A DNA stretch of 64,000 bases from Chitinophaga pinensis (GTDB lineage Bacteria; Bacteroidota; Bacteroidia; Flavobacteriales_D; Crocinitomicaceae). Shown here one piece after another: positions 42,946 through 52,119 of this stretch. Numbering within the stretch: the stretch's first letter is position 1; every line of letters starts with the position of its first letter. The stretch spans positions 1 to 64,000 of the forward strand of contig CALPMT020000012.1 of NCBI GenBank assembly GCA_943324745.2. The letters run 5' to 3'. The translations under genes and the position numbers were made by a program. The notes beneath the pieces are model-generated. The model did no database searches. It saw only the letters and a program-made list of their open reading frames with translations, and was not told where the DNA came from.

Positions 42946-43728
42946 TTACCAACTCCCTCCAGATCCGCCACCGCCGAATCCTCCGCCGCCAAATCCACCA
43001 AATCCTCCGCCGCCAGAACTACCTCCGCCAAATCCTCCGCCACTACCGAATCCACTTCCCATAAAGAAGAATCCAGCTGGCCCCATGGTCATGCCTCCAC
43101 GACCTCCACGACCACCTTTTTTGGAAAGTAGGAATACAAATAAGGCAATGATTAATAAGACAATAATTGCAGTAGATTTTGATTTTCGACCATTCTTTTT
43201 CGCATATTTTGCAGAGTTATATTCCCCTTTAGCAAATTTCATCAAGACATCCGTTGTGTTGTCTAGTCCTTTGTAAAATTCTCCAGATTTTAAATAAGGT
43301 ATTAATTCATCTTCTTCAATTTGTCGACAAGTATAATCAGGAATCGCACCTTCTAAACCTTTACCAGTTGCAATAAAAAACTTACGCTCTCCAGGTCCAC
43401 CGGTTGGTTTGATCAAAATTACAATTCCATTATCTTCTTTTTCATGACCAATTCCCCATTTATCACCTAATTCGTATGCGAATTCTGCGGGTTCATACCC
43501 TGCCAAATCGTCTACAATAACAATCACTATTTGATTAGAAGTAGATTCTGCAAAAGCAGTCAATTTGTTTTCTAATAATCGTTGCTCATCGACACTTAGA
43601 AAATCAGGGAATTCTTTAGAAAAATTGTTAACTAATCTAGGAGGATTTGGAGCATCAGGAATCCCATTCTGACCAAAAACAGTCAAAGCACACAATAATA
43701 AGAGAGAAAGAAAAAAACGGTTTAACAT
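42946..43728 (-). CDS. TPM-domain membrane protein with glycine-rich tail (YgcG family)
   Basis: 260 aa. Signal peptide (1-19), TPM domain (about 32-175; NQIVIVIVDDLAGYEPAEFA, GIGHEKEDNGIVILI, FFIATGKGLEGAIPD), one transmembrane helix (TAIIVLLIIALFVFLL, about 187-202) and a C-terminal Gly/Ser/Phe-rich tail from about 206. TPM proteins are envelope-attached; a plant member is a phosphatase and bacterial members often accompany LemA. It is third in the lemA-TPM-TPM run. The tail's GGT/GGC repetition also creates spurious frames on the other strand. Confidence 0.9.
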   Translation of the reverse strand: MLNRFFLSLLLLCALTVFGQNGIPDAPNPPRLVNNFSKEFPDFLSVDEQRLLENKLTAFAESTSNQIVIVIVDDLAGYEPAEFAYELGDKWGIGHEKEDNGIVILIKPTGGPGERKFFIATGKGLEGAIPDYTCRQIEEDELIPYLKSGEFYKGLDNTTDVLMKFAKGEYNSAKYAKKNGRKSKSTAIIVLLIIALFVFLLSKKGGRGGRGGMTMGPAGFFFMGSGFGSGGGFGGGSSGGGGFGGFGGGGFGGGGSGGSW

Positions 43729-43876
43729 GGGTATAAATTATGAATTAATATATTAATTATAATTTTTGTTTTTCGAGGATTATTCGAGGCAGACAATAAA
43801 AATAGATTCGAGTTTACTGAAGTAAATGAGAAGCTGTTTTGCAGTCGAACGAAGAAGTGTATTCCAAAAACAAAAA

Positions 43877-44314
43877 TTATTCTCCGAAAGAGATGTCGTT
43901 GGAAAGTTCGTTAGTATCGTCAGATTGATATGGAAAGTGAATTTTTAATTTTTCTCCTGCCATCTCAATTCCATTACTCAATCCTTCTGTAAATAGACCT
44001 AGCTGAAATTGACGTAACATTTCTGTTTTTACATCGTCCCAAAAATGTTCATCAACTAGACCATTGATTCCTTGGTCTCCAATCACAGCGAATTTTTTAT
44101 CCTTAACTGCCAAATAAAACAAAACCCCATTGCGGTGTTCGGTTTTATGCATAGCTAATTGTTCAAATACTTTTACAGCACGTTGAACAGGTTCTGTCTT
44201 ACATTTTTCTTCTAAGTGAACACGAATTTCACCCGAAGTATTTAATTCTGCACGAGCGATTGATTCGCCGATTGCATGTTGTTGGGATTCTGAAAAAAAA
44301 TCTTTTACTGCCAT
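43877..44314 (-). CDS. Soluble TPM-domain protein
   Basis: 145 aa with TPM domain only: IARAELNTSGEIRVHLEEKC, EHRNGVLFYLAVKDKKFAVIGDQGIN and a helical C-terminus. No signal peptide and no membrane helix, so it is probably cytoplasmic or attached to its partner. Lies between lemA and the larger TPM gene. A small hairpin separates it from lemA. Confidence 0.88.
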   Translation of the reverse strand: MAVKDFFSESQQHAIGESIARAELNTSGEIRVHLEEKCKTEPVQRAVKVFEQLAMHKTEHRNGVLFYLAVKDKKFAVIGDQGINGLVDEHFWDDVKTEMLRQFQLGLFTEGLSNGIEMAGEKLKIHFPYQSDDTNELSNDISFGE

Positions 44315-44328
44315 TGTGAGATAAAAAA

Positions 44329-44349
44329 AAGGCGGTAGTTAACCGCCTT
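44329..44349 (-). terminator. Small hairpin between lemA and TPM genes
   Basis: Arms AAGGCGGT (44329-44336) and ACCGCCTT (44342-44349), loop AGTTA, with an A run on its 44321-44328 side giving a U run on the minus strand. It may attenuate transcription between lemA and the TPM genes. Confidence 0.8.
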
Positions 44350-44365
44350 GATGAAGTATTTGAAA

Positions 44366-44926
44366 TTATTTTGAGAAATCTACTGTTGGGGCAACTTCTG
44401 TTCCTGCAGCTGCAGCGAAAGGAGTTTTCTTTGGGAAAGTAGCTGCATTTAAAAACATACTATTAAAAAATCCACGAATGTGAGAGTTGTATGATTTAAT
44501 TGTTTCGTTGTAGTCTTGACGCGCTTTGTTGATTCTGTTTTCAGTACCCTCTAATTGTGCTTGTAACTCACTAAAGTTCTCAGTAGAACGAATTTGAGGA
44601 TATGCTTCAAACGCTAAGTTGATAGCCGTATTGATTTTTTTACCCATCAATTCCATATCTTCTGGAGTTTTTGCATTCACAATTCCTGCTCTTGCTTGAG
44701 TAACTGATTTTAAGATATCTCCTTCATTATTCGCTGCACCTTTAACTGTTGCAACTAATTGAGGAATCAAATCTGCACGACGTTGGTAAGTTGCACCAAC
44801 ATTACCCCATGATTCATCAACTGTTTCTTGTAAGGTGATTGCAGTGTTATACGTAGATCGGTACGTCATAAATAAAATAACTACTAAACCTCCAATTGCC
44901 AGTAGAATAATGTTCGATTTTTTCAT
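44366..44926 (-). CDS. lemA: LemA family protein
   Basis: 186 aa. N-terminal membrane anchor (IILLAIGGLVVILFMTYRS), then the LemA helical bundle: VDESWGNVGATYQRRADLIP, VKGAANNEGDILKSVTQARA and AYPQIRSTENFSELQAQLEGTE-type motif. The function is not established; LemA and TPM proteins occur together in many genomes and are thought to act in envelope or membrane quality control. First gene of the run. Confidence 0.95.
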   Translation of the reverse strand: MKKSNIILLAIGGLVVILFMTYRSTYNTAITLQETVDESWGNVGATYQRRADLIPQLVATVKGAANNEGDILKSVTQARAGIVNAKTPEDMELMGKKINTAINLAFEAYPQIRSTENFSELQAQLEGTENRINKARQDYNETIKSYNSHIRGFFNSMFLNAATFPKKTPFAAAAGTEVAPTVDFSK

Positions 44927-45037
44927 TTTCTAAATTTTTATAAATATACTATGAATTTGTCAAACGAAATGCCAAACTTGATGAGAAGACAATTTGTCAG
45001 TACTTATTATTCCTAAAACTATTCCTTATTTTGTTTC

Positions 45038-45255
45038 ATGAATACAATGAAATACCAAGGATTAGGTTCTAAATTTCAGAAGCCAATTAAAAGTATGTTG
45101 AACCAACATATTCTCAAGATATTGTACAAAAACATTCTTACGCACAAAATGATTGGTTAGAAAATATAAAATTTGACACCAATTTCAGAACGAATGTAAA
45201 CGGAGAATTAAAATTATATATAAGCGAGTTAGATAATGTAATTCCTGTAGTTTAA
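45038..45255 (+). pseudogene. Frameshifted gene remnant
   Basis: Two overlapping frames look like one broken gene. ATG at 45038 reads NTMKYQGLGSKFQKPIK and runs to a stop near 45160. The next frame, open from 45091, reads KYVEPTYSQDIVQKHSYAQN, then DWLENIKFDTNFRTNVNGEL and KLYISELDNVIPVV to TAA at 45253-45255. A one-base shift near 45090 would join them. The amino-acid composition looks like real protein, but no family is recognised. It converges on the DUF4249 gene with no spacer. The rest of 44927-45255 shows nothing. Confidence 0.45.
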
Positions 45256-46215
45256 TTACTTGCAAATTAATGTGTAATAGGTAGTTGAATACCCTCCAAA
45301 ATAACCCAGTGCTCCACCAGAAAAATTTGTGGGTATATTTAATGGAATTGTAAATGGATTAGTACCACTATTAACTTGAACGTATTTTTTTTGCAGGAAG
45401 TTATAAGTTGATTTATCTAAACTTGAAAATTTTACAATAACAGTATCATTACGTTTGTATAAACCCCTGAATTGTTCTGCTATTGTTTGGTCTCTTCGTG
45501 TTCTTGGATTTTCGTAAAAAAAATCAAAGCTTACTCCGTTAATAAATTGATCATCAAAAACTGGATTTCCTGTTTTATGGAATTTTAGATCACTAGGTTT
45601 ACCTGTTTTATCCAAATTTGTTCTTAGCACCTCCCAAAAATAGGCATTGTATTTTTCCTTTGGGTCTGACAAATGACCGTAGGCATAACCGTATTCGTTG
45701 GTGTTTTTTTCAGGTTTCCAATAGACTGAATCCAAATAGGTTGGTTCAACAATAGATGTTGAAGCGTTGTATTTTTTTCCTTTATATTGAATTTCAACAC
45801 TATATGTACTCCCTGATTTTCCAAAAAATGCTTGATTCAACGTAGAATAAGCGCAAATATGGTATTTTGACATCAAACTTGGAGGGATTCCAAATAGCGC
45901 ATACCCTATATCTTGAAATTCTTTTGGGATTTCATCTGAACATATAGTTTCTAATGTATCTGTAATTGTTCCATCTGATATAGTAATTAATGCGTCTGAT
46001 ATAAAGTCATTAAATATAGCATCCTGTGTGTTTTCTGAAAAAATATCTTTGGTAGTACTTAAAATGATAATAGGAGGGAGTCCGGTTTCAATTTTACCAT
46101 CAATCACTAATTTTTCATCATAATTTGGGAGTTTTATAGTTACTACTTTTTGACAAGCATTCAAAAATGCAAAAACAGTAAATAGAATTAGGTATATGTA
46201 ATGAAACTTTTTCAT
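45256..46215 (-). CDS. DUF4249 lipoprotein
   Basis: About 319 aa from the Met at 46215, chosen because it opens a lipoprotein signal (MKKFHYIYLILFTVFAFLNA then C). A longer frame to 46242 would overlap the upstream receptor gene. The body (VTIKLPNYDEKLVIDGKIET, NDFISDALITISDGTITDTL, FNAYFWEVLRTN-like middle) matches DUF4249, a lipoprotein family paired with TonB receptors in Bacteroidota. Probably the surface substrate-binding partner of the receptor gene whose stop lies just upstream. Substrate unknown. Confidence 0.92.
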   Translation of the reverse strand: MKKFHYIYLILFTVFAFLNACQKVVTIKLPNYDEKLVIDGKIETGLPPIIILSTTKDIFSENTQDAIFNDFISDALITISDGTITDTLETICSDEIPKEFQDIGYALFGIPPSLMSKYHICAYSTLNQAFFGKSGSTYSVEIQYKGKKYNASTSIVEPTYLDSVYWKPEKNTNEYGYAYGHLSDPKEKYNAYFWEVLRTNLDKTGKPSDLKFHKTGNPVFDDQFINGVSFDFFYENPRTRRDQTIAEQFRGLYKRNDTVIVKFSSLDKSTYNFLQKKYVQVNSGTNPFTIPLNIPTNFSGGALGYFGGYSTTYYTLICK

Positions 46216-46216
46216 C

Positions 46217-48631
46217 TTAAAAATTAAAATTCCAGGTGACACTTGGTATGATAGGGAAGAGTGAAACTTGTTTTACCGAAAGTTGAAAATTTCCTTGAAC
46301 TAGTTTTCCCGCCCCTTGTAAATAAAGGAAGAAAGGATTTGCATGATTATAGACGTTGTACACCGAAAAGTTCCAATTACTTCTGAAACGTTTTTTTACT
46401 TCAATGTAATCGTCTAATTCATAACTGTATACTTTTTTGGTTGCTTTATCGAAACGAGTTGCACTTAAATCTAAACGGTGATAGGAAGACATACGCGTAG
46501 AGTTTCTAGAATTATAATCGAATAATAAATTTTGGTCATGCAGATACCATGAGGAGGGAAGTGTTAAAGTATTTCCAGTAGCATAAACAAATACAGCTCC
46601 GAAAGTCCAACGATCATTTAATTCATAGGAACCTACAATTGAAAGATCATGTCTTCGATCGTATTTGGCAGGGAAAGGAGTCGCTTGAATATCTGGGAAG
46701 TAACGTTCCGTTTTAGCTAAGGTATATCCAATCCAGCCGGTAAAATTGCCTGCATTTTTTCGAATAAAAAACTCAATTCCATAACTTTTACCAGTTCCAA
46801 ACACTAATAAATGATCAATGTTGTCCGTGAAATTATCTTGGGGAAGTATGCCAGGTTTATACTCGATTAAGTTTTTCATTCCTTTAAAATATGTCTCTAC
46901 AGATAATTCTACTTTTTCTTCTAAGATATTTTTATAATATCCCAAAGAAACTTGATACCCTTTTTGTGGTTTTGCTAGATCCGTACTCGGAAGCCAAATA
47001 TCAGTTGGTAATGATAAAGTACTTAAAGAAGTTAAATGAATGTATTGAAAGTTGTAAGCATATCCGAGTTTAATGGAACTTTTATCTTTAAATAAATAGC
47101 GCGCTGTTACACGTGGTTCAAATCCACCATAGGTTTTTATGGGTTTACTATTCGAATAATCAATGGTCGAAGCTTGATTAGGAAGTGTGTTGTTTAAATA
47201 TCGTGTAAATGGACCTACAAATTGATAGGCTGAATATCTTAAACCAACATTTACTTTTAATTTTTCGGAAATTTCGTATTCATCATTGATGAAAAAAGCA
47301 CATTCATGACTTCTTAATTTTTGAGGTGATTGAATGTTTAATGGATTAGCTCCTTGTTCTACAGATAAACTTGAAGGTAAAAATGTATGAAAAATATAAT
47401 CAAATCCATATTTAATTTTATGTTTTTGAAATTTTGTAGAAGTAAATTCAATTTTTTCTCCAAGGTCATGAATTTCTGAATTTAATGCAATAGAAAATAC
47501 GTCTTGACTAGAACCAAAACCAAATGTATAGTTTGTAGTATAACTTGTTGCATTCATGACAAGTCTTTCAGAATACTGATGATTCCAGCGTAAAGCTGCT
47601 AATTTATTTCCCCATGGAATTTCAACGTTAAAACCTTCATTTTTATTACTAAAGGTAAATTTATCGACACCTATATATGAACTGAAAAATAATTTATCTT
47701 TTTTTCCCAAGGTGTAATTCGCTTTGAAATTTAGGTCGTAAAAGAAGTAGGCCGAACCATTGAAAGGCGATGAAGATGTTATGAACGGTTTCATTAATAC
47801 ATCTATGTAAGTTCTTCTTCCTGCAATCATAAAAGCACCTTTGCCTTTATTGATTGGGCCGTCTATGGTGAGTCGAGATGATATCAAACCTATACCTCCT
47901 TTTACATGAACTTTTTGTTGATCACCGTCGTTTGTTTTTATTTCTAAAACTGAAGACATTCTACCTCCAAAATTTGCGGGCATTCCTCCTTTAATTAAAT
48001 TACCGCTTTTTACAGCATCGGAATTGAATACGGAGAAAAAACCGAAGAGGTGGGAAGCGTTATAAACTGGTACTTCATCTATTAATACTAAGTTTTGATC
48101 AGGACCACCTCCACGCACATAAAAACCTTGTCCACCTTCGCTAACAGAAGAAACACCCGGTAATAATTGAATGGTTTTTAAAATGTCCACTTCTCCCATA
48201 AATGCAGGAAGTGTCTTGATTTTTTTCATTTCCAATTCGATTTGTCCCATATTTGGGTCATTGACCTGACTTTTCTTTTTAACATGAATTTCAGCAGTAG
48301 CTAATTCTTTTAAATTTACTTCTAATTCGATTTCTAAATTTTTATTTTCGCTTATTGAGATTGTTTTAGATATTGGTTTGTATCCTAAACATTTAATGTC
48401 TAAATGATAACTGCCAGGAATTAATGAAAAGAAAAAATAACCACTGGAATCAGTGATTTCAATTGTTTTTGACGGTGTTATTTGAAGTTTAACATTTGGT
48501 AGAGTAGTTCCAGTTTCTTTGTCTTGAACTGTACCTGATAACGTGAAGTTTGATTGAGTAAACGAAAAAACAGGCGTAATAAAGCTTAAAAGCAATAGAA
48601 TAAAGAGTTGTATAAACCTGTTTTTTTGCAT
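46217..48631 (-). CDS. TonB-dependent outer-membrane receptor (carboxypeptidase-regulatory-like domain)
   Basis: 804 aa. Signal peptide (1-26), carboxypeptidase-D-like beta-sandwich (about 30-115; FTLSGTVQDKETGTTLPNVK), plug domain (about 135-235; VDILKTIQLLPGVSSVSEGG, YVRGGGPDQNLVLIDEVPVY) and beta-barrel ending in FPIIPSVTWNFNF. It imports a substrate across the outer membrane using TonB energy. No SusD neighbour; the DUF4249 lipoprotein downstream, with its ATG just after this stop, is the usual partner of this receptor class. Confidence 0.94.
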   Translation of the reverse strand: MQKNRFIQLFILLLLSFITPVFSFTQSNFTLSGTVQDKETGTTLPNVKLQITPSKTIEITDSSGYFFFSLIPGSYHLDIKCLGYKPISKTISISENKNLEIELEVNLKELATAEIHVKKKSQVNDPNMGQIELEMKKIKTLPAFMGEVDILKTIQLLPGVSSVSEGGQGFYVRGGGPDQNLVLIDEVPVYNASHLFGFFSVFNSDAVKSGNLIKGGMPANFGGRMSSVLEIKTNDGDQQKVHVKGGIGLISSRLTIDGPINKGKGAFMIAGRRTYIDVLMKPFITSSSPFNGSAYFFYDLNFKANYTLGKKDKLFFSSYIGVDKFTFSNKNEGFNVEIPWGNKLAALRWNHQYSERLVMNATSYTTNYTFGFGSSQDVFSIALNSEIHDLGEKIEFTSTKFQKHKIKYGFDYIFHTFLPSSLSVEQGANPLNIQSPQKLRSHECAFFINDEYEISEKLKVNVGLRYSAYQFVGPFTRYLNNTLPNQASTIDYSNSKPIKTYGGFEPRVTARYLFKDKSSIKLGYAYNFQYIHLTSLSTLSLPTDIWLPSTDLAKPQKGYQVSLGYYKNILEEKVELSVETYFKGMKNLIEYKPGILPQDNFTDNIDHLLVFGTGKSYGIEFFIRKNAGNFTGWIGYTLAKTERYFPDIQATPFPAKYDRRHDLSIVGSYELNDRWTFGAVFVYATGNTLTLPSSWYLHDQNLLFDYNSRNSTRMSSYHRLDLSATRFDKATKKVYSYELDDYIEVKKRFRSNWNFSVYNVYNHANPFFLYLQGAGKLVQGNFQLSVKQVSLFPIIPSVTWNFNF

Positions 48632-49291
48632 TTATCGAGAACCAAAAATCGTACTGCCAACTCTTACCATTGTACTTCCTTCTTCCATAGCAGTTTGATA
48701 ATCACCACTCATTCCCATTGATAATTCTTTGAACTCAGAATTGAATTTAAAATAATGACTTTTAATTAGTTGGAAGTAATTATGTAGCGTTTGAAATTCT
48801 TCATGAATAAGTTGTTCATCATTCGTAAAAGAAGCCATTCCCATGACTCCATGAATACTTACATGTTGAAGTTCTACAAATTCGTTGGATTCCAACATTT
48901 CTTGAGCTTCCTCAAATGAAAAACCAAACTTTGTTTCTTCTTGAGCAATATGAAATTGTAACAAACAAGGAATTATTCGCTGGCATTTTACAGCTTCTTT
49001 GTTTATCTCTTTTAGTAATTTAAAACTATCTACTCCATGTATTAAATGTACAAAAGGTACAATGTATTTTACCTTATTTGTTTGTAAATGACCGATTAAG
49101 TGCCATTCAATATCTTTGGGTAAAGCTTCGTGTTTTTCAACTAGTTCTTGTACTTTATTTTCTCCAAATGCGCGTTGTCCTGCATCATATAAAGTTTGAA
49201 TATCTGATGCAGGTTTTGTTTTGGAGACAGCAATTAATTCTACACCTTCTAATAATGTATTTTTTACTTGAAATAAATTGTTTTTAATCAT
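48632..49291 (-). CDS. yggS: YggS/PLPBP-family pyridoxal-phosphate homeostasis protein
   Basis: 219-aa single-domain fold-type III PLP protein. PLP lysine in LIAVSKTKPASDI, then AFGENKVQEL, WHLIGHLQTNKVKYI and the phosphate-binding SMGMSGDYQTAMEEGSTMVRVG with GSTIFG. It binds and buffers PLP without a known catalytic activity. Its start overlaps the DUF1015 stop by 4 bp, and its stop abuts the TonB receptor gene, so it is likely co-transcribed with DUF1015. Confidence 0.95.
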   Translation of the reverse strand: MIKNNLFQVKNTLLEGVELIAVSKTKPASDIQTLYDAGQRAFGENKVQELVEKHEALPKDIEWHLIGHLQTNKVKYIVPFVHLIHGVDSFKLLKEINKEAVKCQRIIPCLLQFHIAQEETKFGFSFEEAQEMLESNEFVELQHVSIHGVMGMASFTNDEQLIHEEFQTLHNYFQLIKSHYFKFNSEFKELSMGMSGDYQTAMEEGSTMVRVGSTIFGSR

Positions 49292-50523
49292 TTTTCAATT
49301 TCATAAATTGTTAAACCACTGCGTAATTTTGGTTCCACCCAAGTTGATTTTGGAGGCATGATTAATTGATTATCAGCTACTTTTTTTACTTGATCTATCG
49401 TTACTGGATAAAGTACAAAACCGACCTTCGCTCTTCCTTGTGCAATAGGGATTGTGATGGCATCTAATCCAATGTTTCCTGGAATAAATTGAATTGCAGA
49501 ACTTGTTTTTAAGTCTTCAATTCCTAAAATTGGTGTCAAAATGGTTTGGGTTAAAATCTCCGGATCTAAACAAGCTACGGGATCATTGGTGTTGTATAAT
49601 TCTGGTTTACAGATTAATAAATACCAAGTTCCACTTAAATTCATGGTAATATGGTGTTCTTGTTCAGGTTTAGAACCTTTTTCTAAATGTGTTACACTAA
49701 AATTTTCCTTTAATTTTTCAATAAAAGCATGTTCGCTTAAGCCATTTAAATTATCTACCAAACGGTTGAATTCACGTATATTTAGACGTTTTTCATCCAT
49801 AAAAAACGCAAGAAAATAGTCGCTAGATATGTTGTTGAATCCTAATTGTTTACGACGTTCAGATAAACCAGCGCTCGAAGCACTACGGTGATGACCATCG
49901 GCAATATAACTTGCGTCAATCTTTGCAAATTCCGCTTTGACAATCGCTTCTTCTTCTGAAGATAATACCCAAAGTTCATGCTTGGTTCTATCGGTGGTTG
50001 AAAACTCATATTCAGGTCTTTTTGCAGAGATTCTAGCGTATTCTTCTTCCAGATTCGTATTACTTGGGTAGGATAGAAGTACAGGTTCTGCATTATAACC
50101 TACTATATCTAAGTAATTTACAAACATTGCCTCTCTGGAAGTTAATGTTGCTTCATGTTTTTTAATTTTATCTTGTTGGTATTCTTCCACACTTGCCCCT
50201 CCAATGATTCCGAGGAATTCATGTGTAGACGTTGATTGTTTATAAAGGTATAATTTTGGTTCAATATCTTGAAATACAATTCCTTCTTCGATAAATTCAT
50301 GATATTTACTTCTCACCAATTCAAAACGTTCTTTGGAATTCGGGTTTGTTTGCGGAATTTGTTTGTCAAATTCAGGGTGAATGATACGTATAAATGAATA
50401 CGGATTTGATTCAAGTTTTGCTTTTAAAACAGACTTTGAATAGGTTGATACTGGTCGTGTTACAACTAAGTGAGCTTTGTCTCTGCTAGGTCTAATTGCA
50501 CGAAAGGAATGAAGTGTTGCCAT
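49288..50523 (-). CDS. DUF1015 family protein
   Basis: 411 aa. Typical DUF1015 blocks: FRAIRPSRDKAHLVVTRPVS-type start, NPYSFIRIIHPEF, YADGHHRSASSAGL-like DASYIADGHHR, and a C-terminal IPGNIGLDAITIPI then LYPVTIDQVKKVAD. The function is unproven; some relatives belong to a ParB-like kinase superfamily and, in this phylum, the gene often sits near serine biosynthesis genes. Here it is coupled with yggS (4-bp overlap) instead. Confidence 0.92.
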   Translation of the reverse strand: MATLHSFRAIRPSRDKAHLVVTRPVSTYSKSVLKAKLESNPYSFIRIIHPEFDKQIPQTNPNSKERFELVRSKYHEFIEEGIVFQDIEPKLYLYKQSTSTHEFLGIIGGASVEEYQQDKIKKHEATLTSREAMFVNYLDIVGYNAEPVLLSYPSNTNLEEEYARISAKRPEYEFSTTDRTKHELWVLSSEEEAIVKAEFAKIDASYIADGHHRSASSAGLSERRKQLGFNNISSDYFLAFFMDEKRLNIREFNRLVDNLNGLSEHAFIEKLKENFSVTHLEKGSKPEQEHHITMNLSGTWYLLICKPELYNTNDPVACLDPEILTQTILTPILGIEDLKTSSAIQFIPGNIGLDAITIPIAQGRAKVGFVLYPVTIDQVKKVADNQLIMPPKSTWVEPKLRSGLTIYEIEK

Positions 50524-50630
50524 AAATTAATCTTGTGTTACGAATGTAAGAAAAAAGATTGGAAAATGATAAATTGTATTCTTGCATGAACCCTATTTGT
50601 TATTAAATTTACTATTTCTTTTAATAAACT

Positions 50631-51248
50631 ATGAATCCTAATAATATCCTCAAAATTTCCCCAGAACTTAAAGCTAAACTTTCTGAATTAGGTTTTGAGA
50701 AAACCTTCGAAGAAAACGAAGTGATACTGCGTGAAAGTTCCTATATCAAAGCGATACCAATTGTATTAAATGGAAGTATTCGTGTGATGCGCACGGAAGA
50801 AGATGGTCGAGAGATTTTACTTTATTACATCAAGGCAGGTGAAAGTTGTATTATGTCTTTTCTTGGCGGAATTCACGATGATACAAGCAAAATTAATGCA
50901 GTTGCTGAAGAAAAAACAGATTTATTATTGATTCCGATTGATAAAATTTCTCTATTAGTGAAAGATTTTCCAGAATGGTTGGACTACATTTTTAAATTGT
51001 ACCATAAACGTTTTGAGGAATTATTGGATGTGGTAGATGCAATTGCTTTTAAAAAGTTAGACGAACGAATCTTAGATTTTGTTAAAAATAAAGCGAAACT
51101 ATCGAATTCAAACGTGATTAATTTAACCCATGAACAAATTGCAAATGAGTTAGGTTCAGCGCGTGTTGTAGTTTCCCGTTTATTAAAACAACTTGAATCA
51201 CAAGGTGTTGTTGAATTAGGTAGAAATAAAATTACCTTGTGTAACTAA
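50631..51248 (+). CDS. Crp/Fnr-family transcriptional regulator
   Basis: 205 aa. N-terminal cyclic-nucleotide-binding-type beta-roll (about 10-120; GSIRVMRTEEDGREILLYYI) and C-terminal winged helix with LTHEQIANELGSARVVVSRLLKQLESQGVV (about 165-194) as recognition helix. No FNR-type Cys cluster. Divergent from DUF1015 and followed on the same strand by a DUF2892 protein, two rhodaneses and a rhodanese-thioredoxin, so it may control sulfur or redox genes in response to an unknown ligand. Confidence 0.93.
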   Translation: MNPNNILKISPELKAKLSELGFEKTFEENEVILRESSYIKAIPIVLNGSIRVMRTEEDGREILLYYIKAGESCIMSFLGGIHDDTSKINAVAEEKTDLLLIPIDKISLLVKDFPEWLDYIFKLYHKRFEELLDVVDAIAFKKLDERILDFVKNKAKLSNSNVINLTHEQIANELGSARVVVSRLLKQLESQGVVELGRNKITLCN

Positions 51249-51307
51249 CGTTGCTTAACTTCTAGATTTATTACCTCAACTTTGTCCTATAATTAAATCA
51301 TAGGTTT

Positions 51308-51508
51308 ATGAAAAATATGGGAAAAGCAGATAAAATCGTTCGTGTACTAATTGCAGTACTCTTTACGGTTTTATTTTTAAATCAAGTAGTTACAGGAGTA
51401 ATGGGAGTTATTCTAGTAATTTTAGCAGGTGTGTTTTTGCTAACAAGTGTTGTTGGAACATGTCCGCTTTATCTACCTTTCAAAATCAATACAAATCATA
51501 AAAAGTAA
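51308..51508 (+). CDS. DUF2892 small membrane protein
   Basis: 66 aa with two transmembrane helices (about 10-28 and 30-46) and the GTCPLYLPFKI ending typical of the DUF2892/YgaP membrane domain. In YgaP this domain is fused to a rhodanese; here the rhodanese is a separate downstream gene. The pair may move sulfane sulfur or sulfide at the membrane. It is 59 bp after the regulator. Confidence 0.85.
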   Translation: MKNMGKADKIVRVLIAVLFTVLFLNQVVTGVMGVILVILAGVFLLTSVVGTCPLYLPFKINTNHKK

Positions 51509-51512
51509 AATC

Positions 51513-51791
51513 ATGGAAATTAAAAATTTGCTTAAAGAAAACAAAGGAACTATCGTAGATGTACGTTCGATAGAAGAATATCGTGGTGGTCATGTAGTTG
51601 GATCATTAAATATTCCATTACAAGAAATTCCAGAACGCCTAGAGGAATTAAAAGCTTTAGAACAACCATTAATTTTATGCTGTGCTTCTGGAAATAGAAG
51701 TGGTCAAGCTGAGCGTTATTTGTCTCAACTTGGAATGACTTGCTACAATGGTGGAAGTTGGTTAGATGTAAATTTTCACAAATCAAATTAA
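51513..51791 (+). CDS. Single-domain rhodanese
   Basis: 92 aa from the ATG at 51513, chosen because it lies 4 bp after the DUF2892 stop and gives a clean domain; the open frame from 51447 overlaps DUF2892. Rhodanese fold with active-site loop CCASGNRSG and the substrate sequence VDVRSIEEYRGGH. Transfers sulfane sulfur. The double Cys before the loop is unusual but is shared with the next rhodanese. Confidence 0.9.
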   Translation: MEIKNLLKENKGTIVDVRSIEEYRGGHVVGSLNIPLQEIPERLEELKALEQPLILCCASGNRSGQAERYLSQLGMTCYNGGSWLDVNFHKSN

Positions 51792-51799
51792 GCACGAAA

Positions 51800-52117
51800 A
51801 TGTTAAAAGCAATTAAAAATGCACTTGGTTTAGGACCAAAGTTAGACTATAAACAAGCCTTGAAAAATGGAGCGATTATAGTAGATGTTCGCTCTAAAGG
51901 TGAATATGCTGGAGGTCATATTCCAGGTTCTGTAAATATTCCTGTTGAAAGTTTAATTGGGAATTTGAATAAATTGAACAATAAAAATCAGACGATTATA
52001 ACGTGTTGTGCATCCGGAATGCGCAGCGGTTCCGCAAAAATGATGCTGAAAGGAAAAGGATATACGGATGTGCATAATGGCGGTTCTTGGTTTTCATTGG
52101 GTAAAAAAATCATGTAA
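51800..52117 (+). CDS. Single-domain rhodanese
   Basis: 105 aa from the ATG at 51800, which follows the previous stop by 8 bp; the frame extending back to 51740 is spurious. Rhodanese with VDVRSKGEYAGGHIPGSVNI and active loop CCASGMRSGSA. N-terminal extension MLKAIKNALGLGPKLDY links it to a preceding helix. It and the previous gene are paralogues. Confidence 0.9.
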   Translation: MLKAIKNALGLGPKLDYKQALKNGAIIVDVRSKGEYAGGHIPGSVNIPVESLIGNLNKLNNKNQTIITCCASGMRSGSAKMMLKGKGYTDVHNGGSWFSLGKKIM

Positions 52118-52119
52118 GG

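Noticed and set aside
43085-43276. Plus-strand frame opposite the glycine-rich tail of the TPM protein
   Set aside because: It is a mirror of the Gly-codon repeats on the true coding strand; no start context and no recognisable protein.
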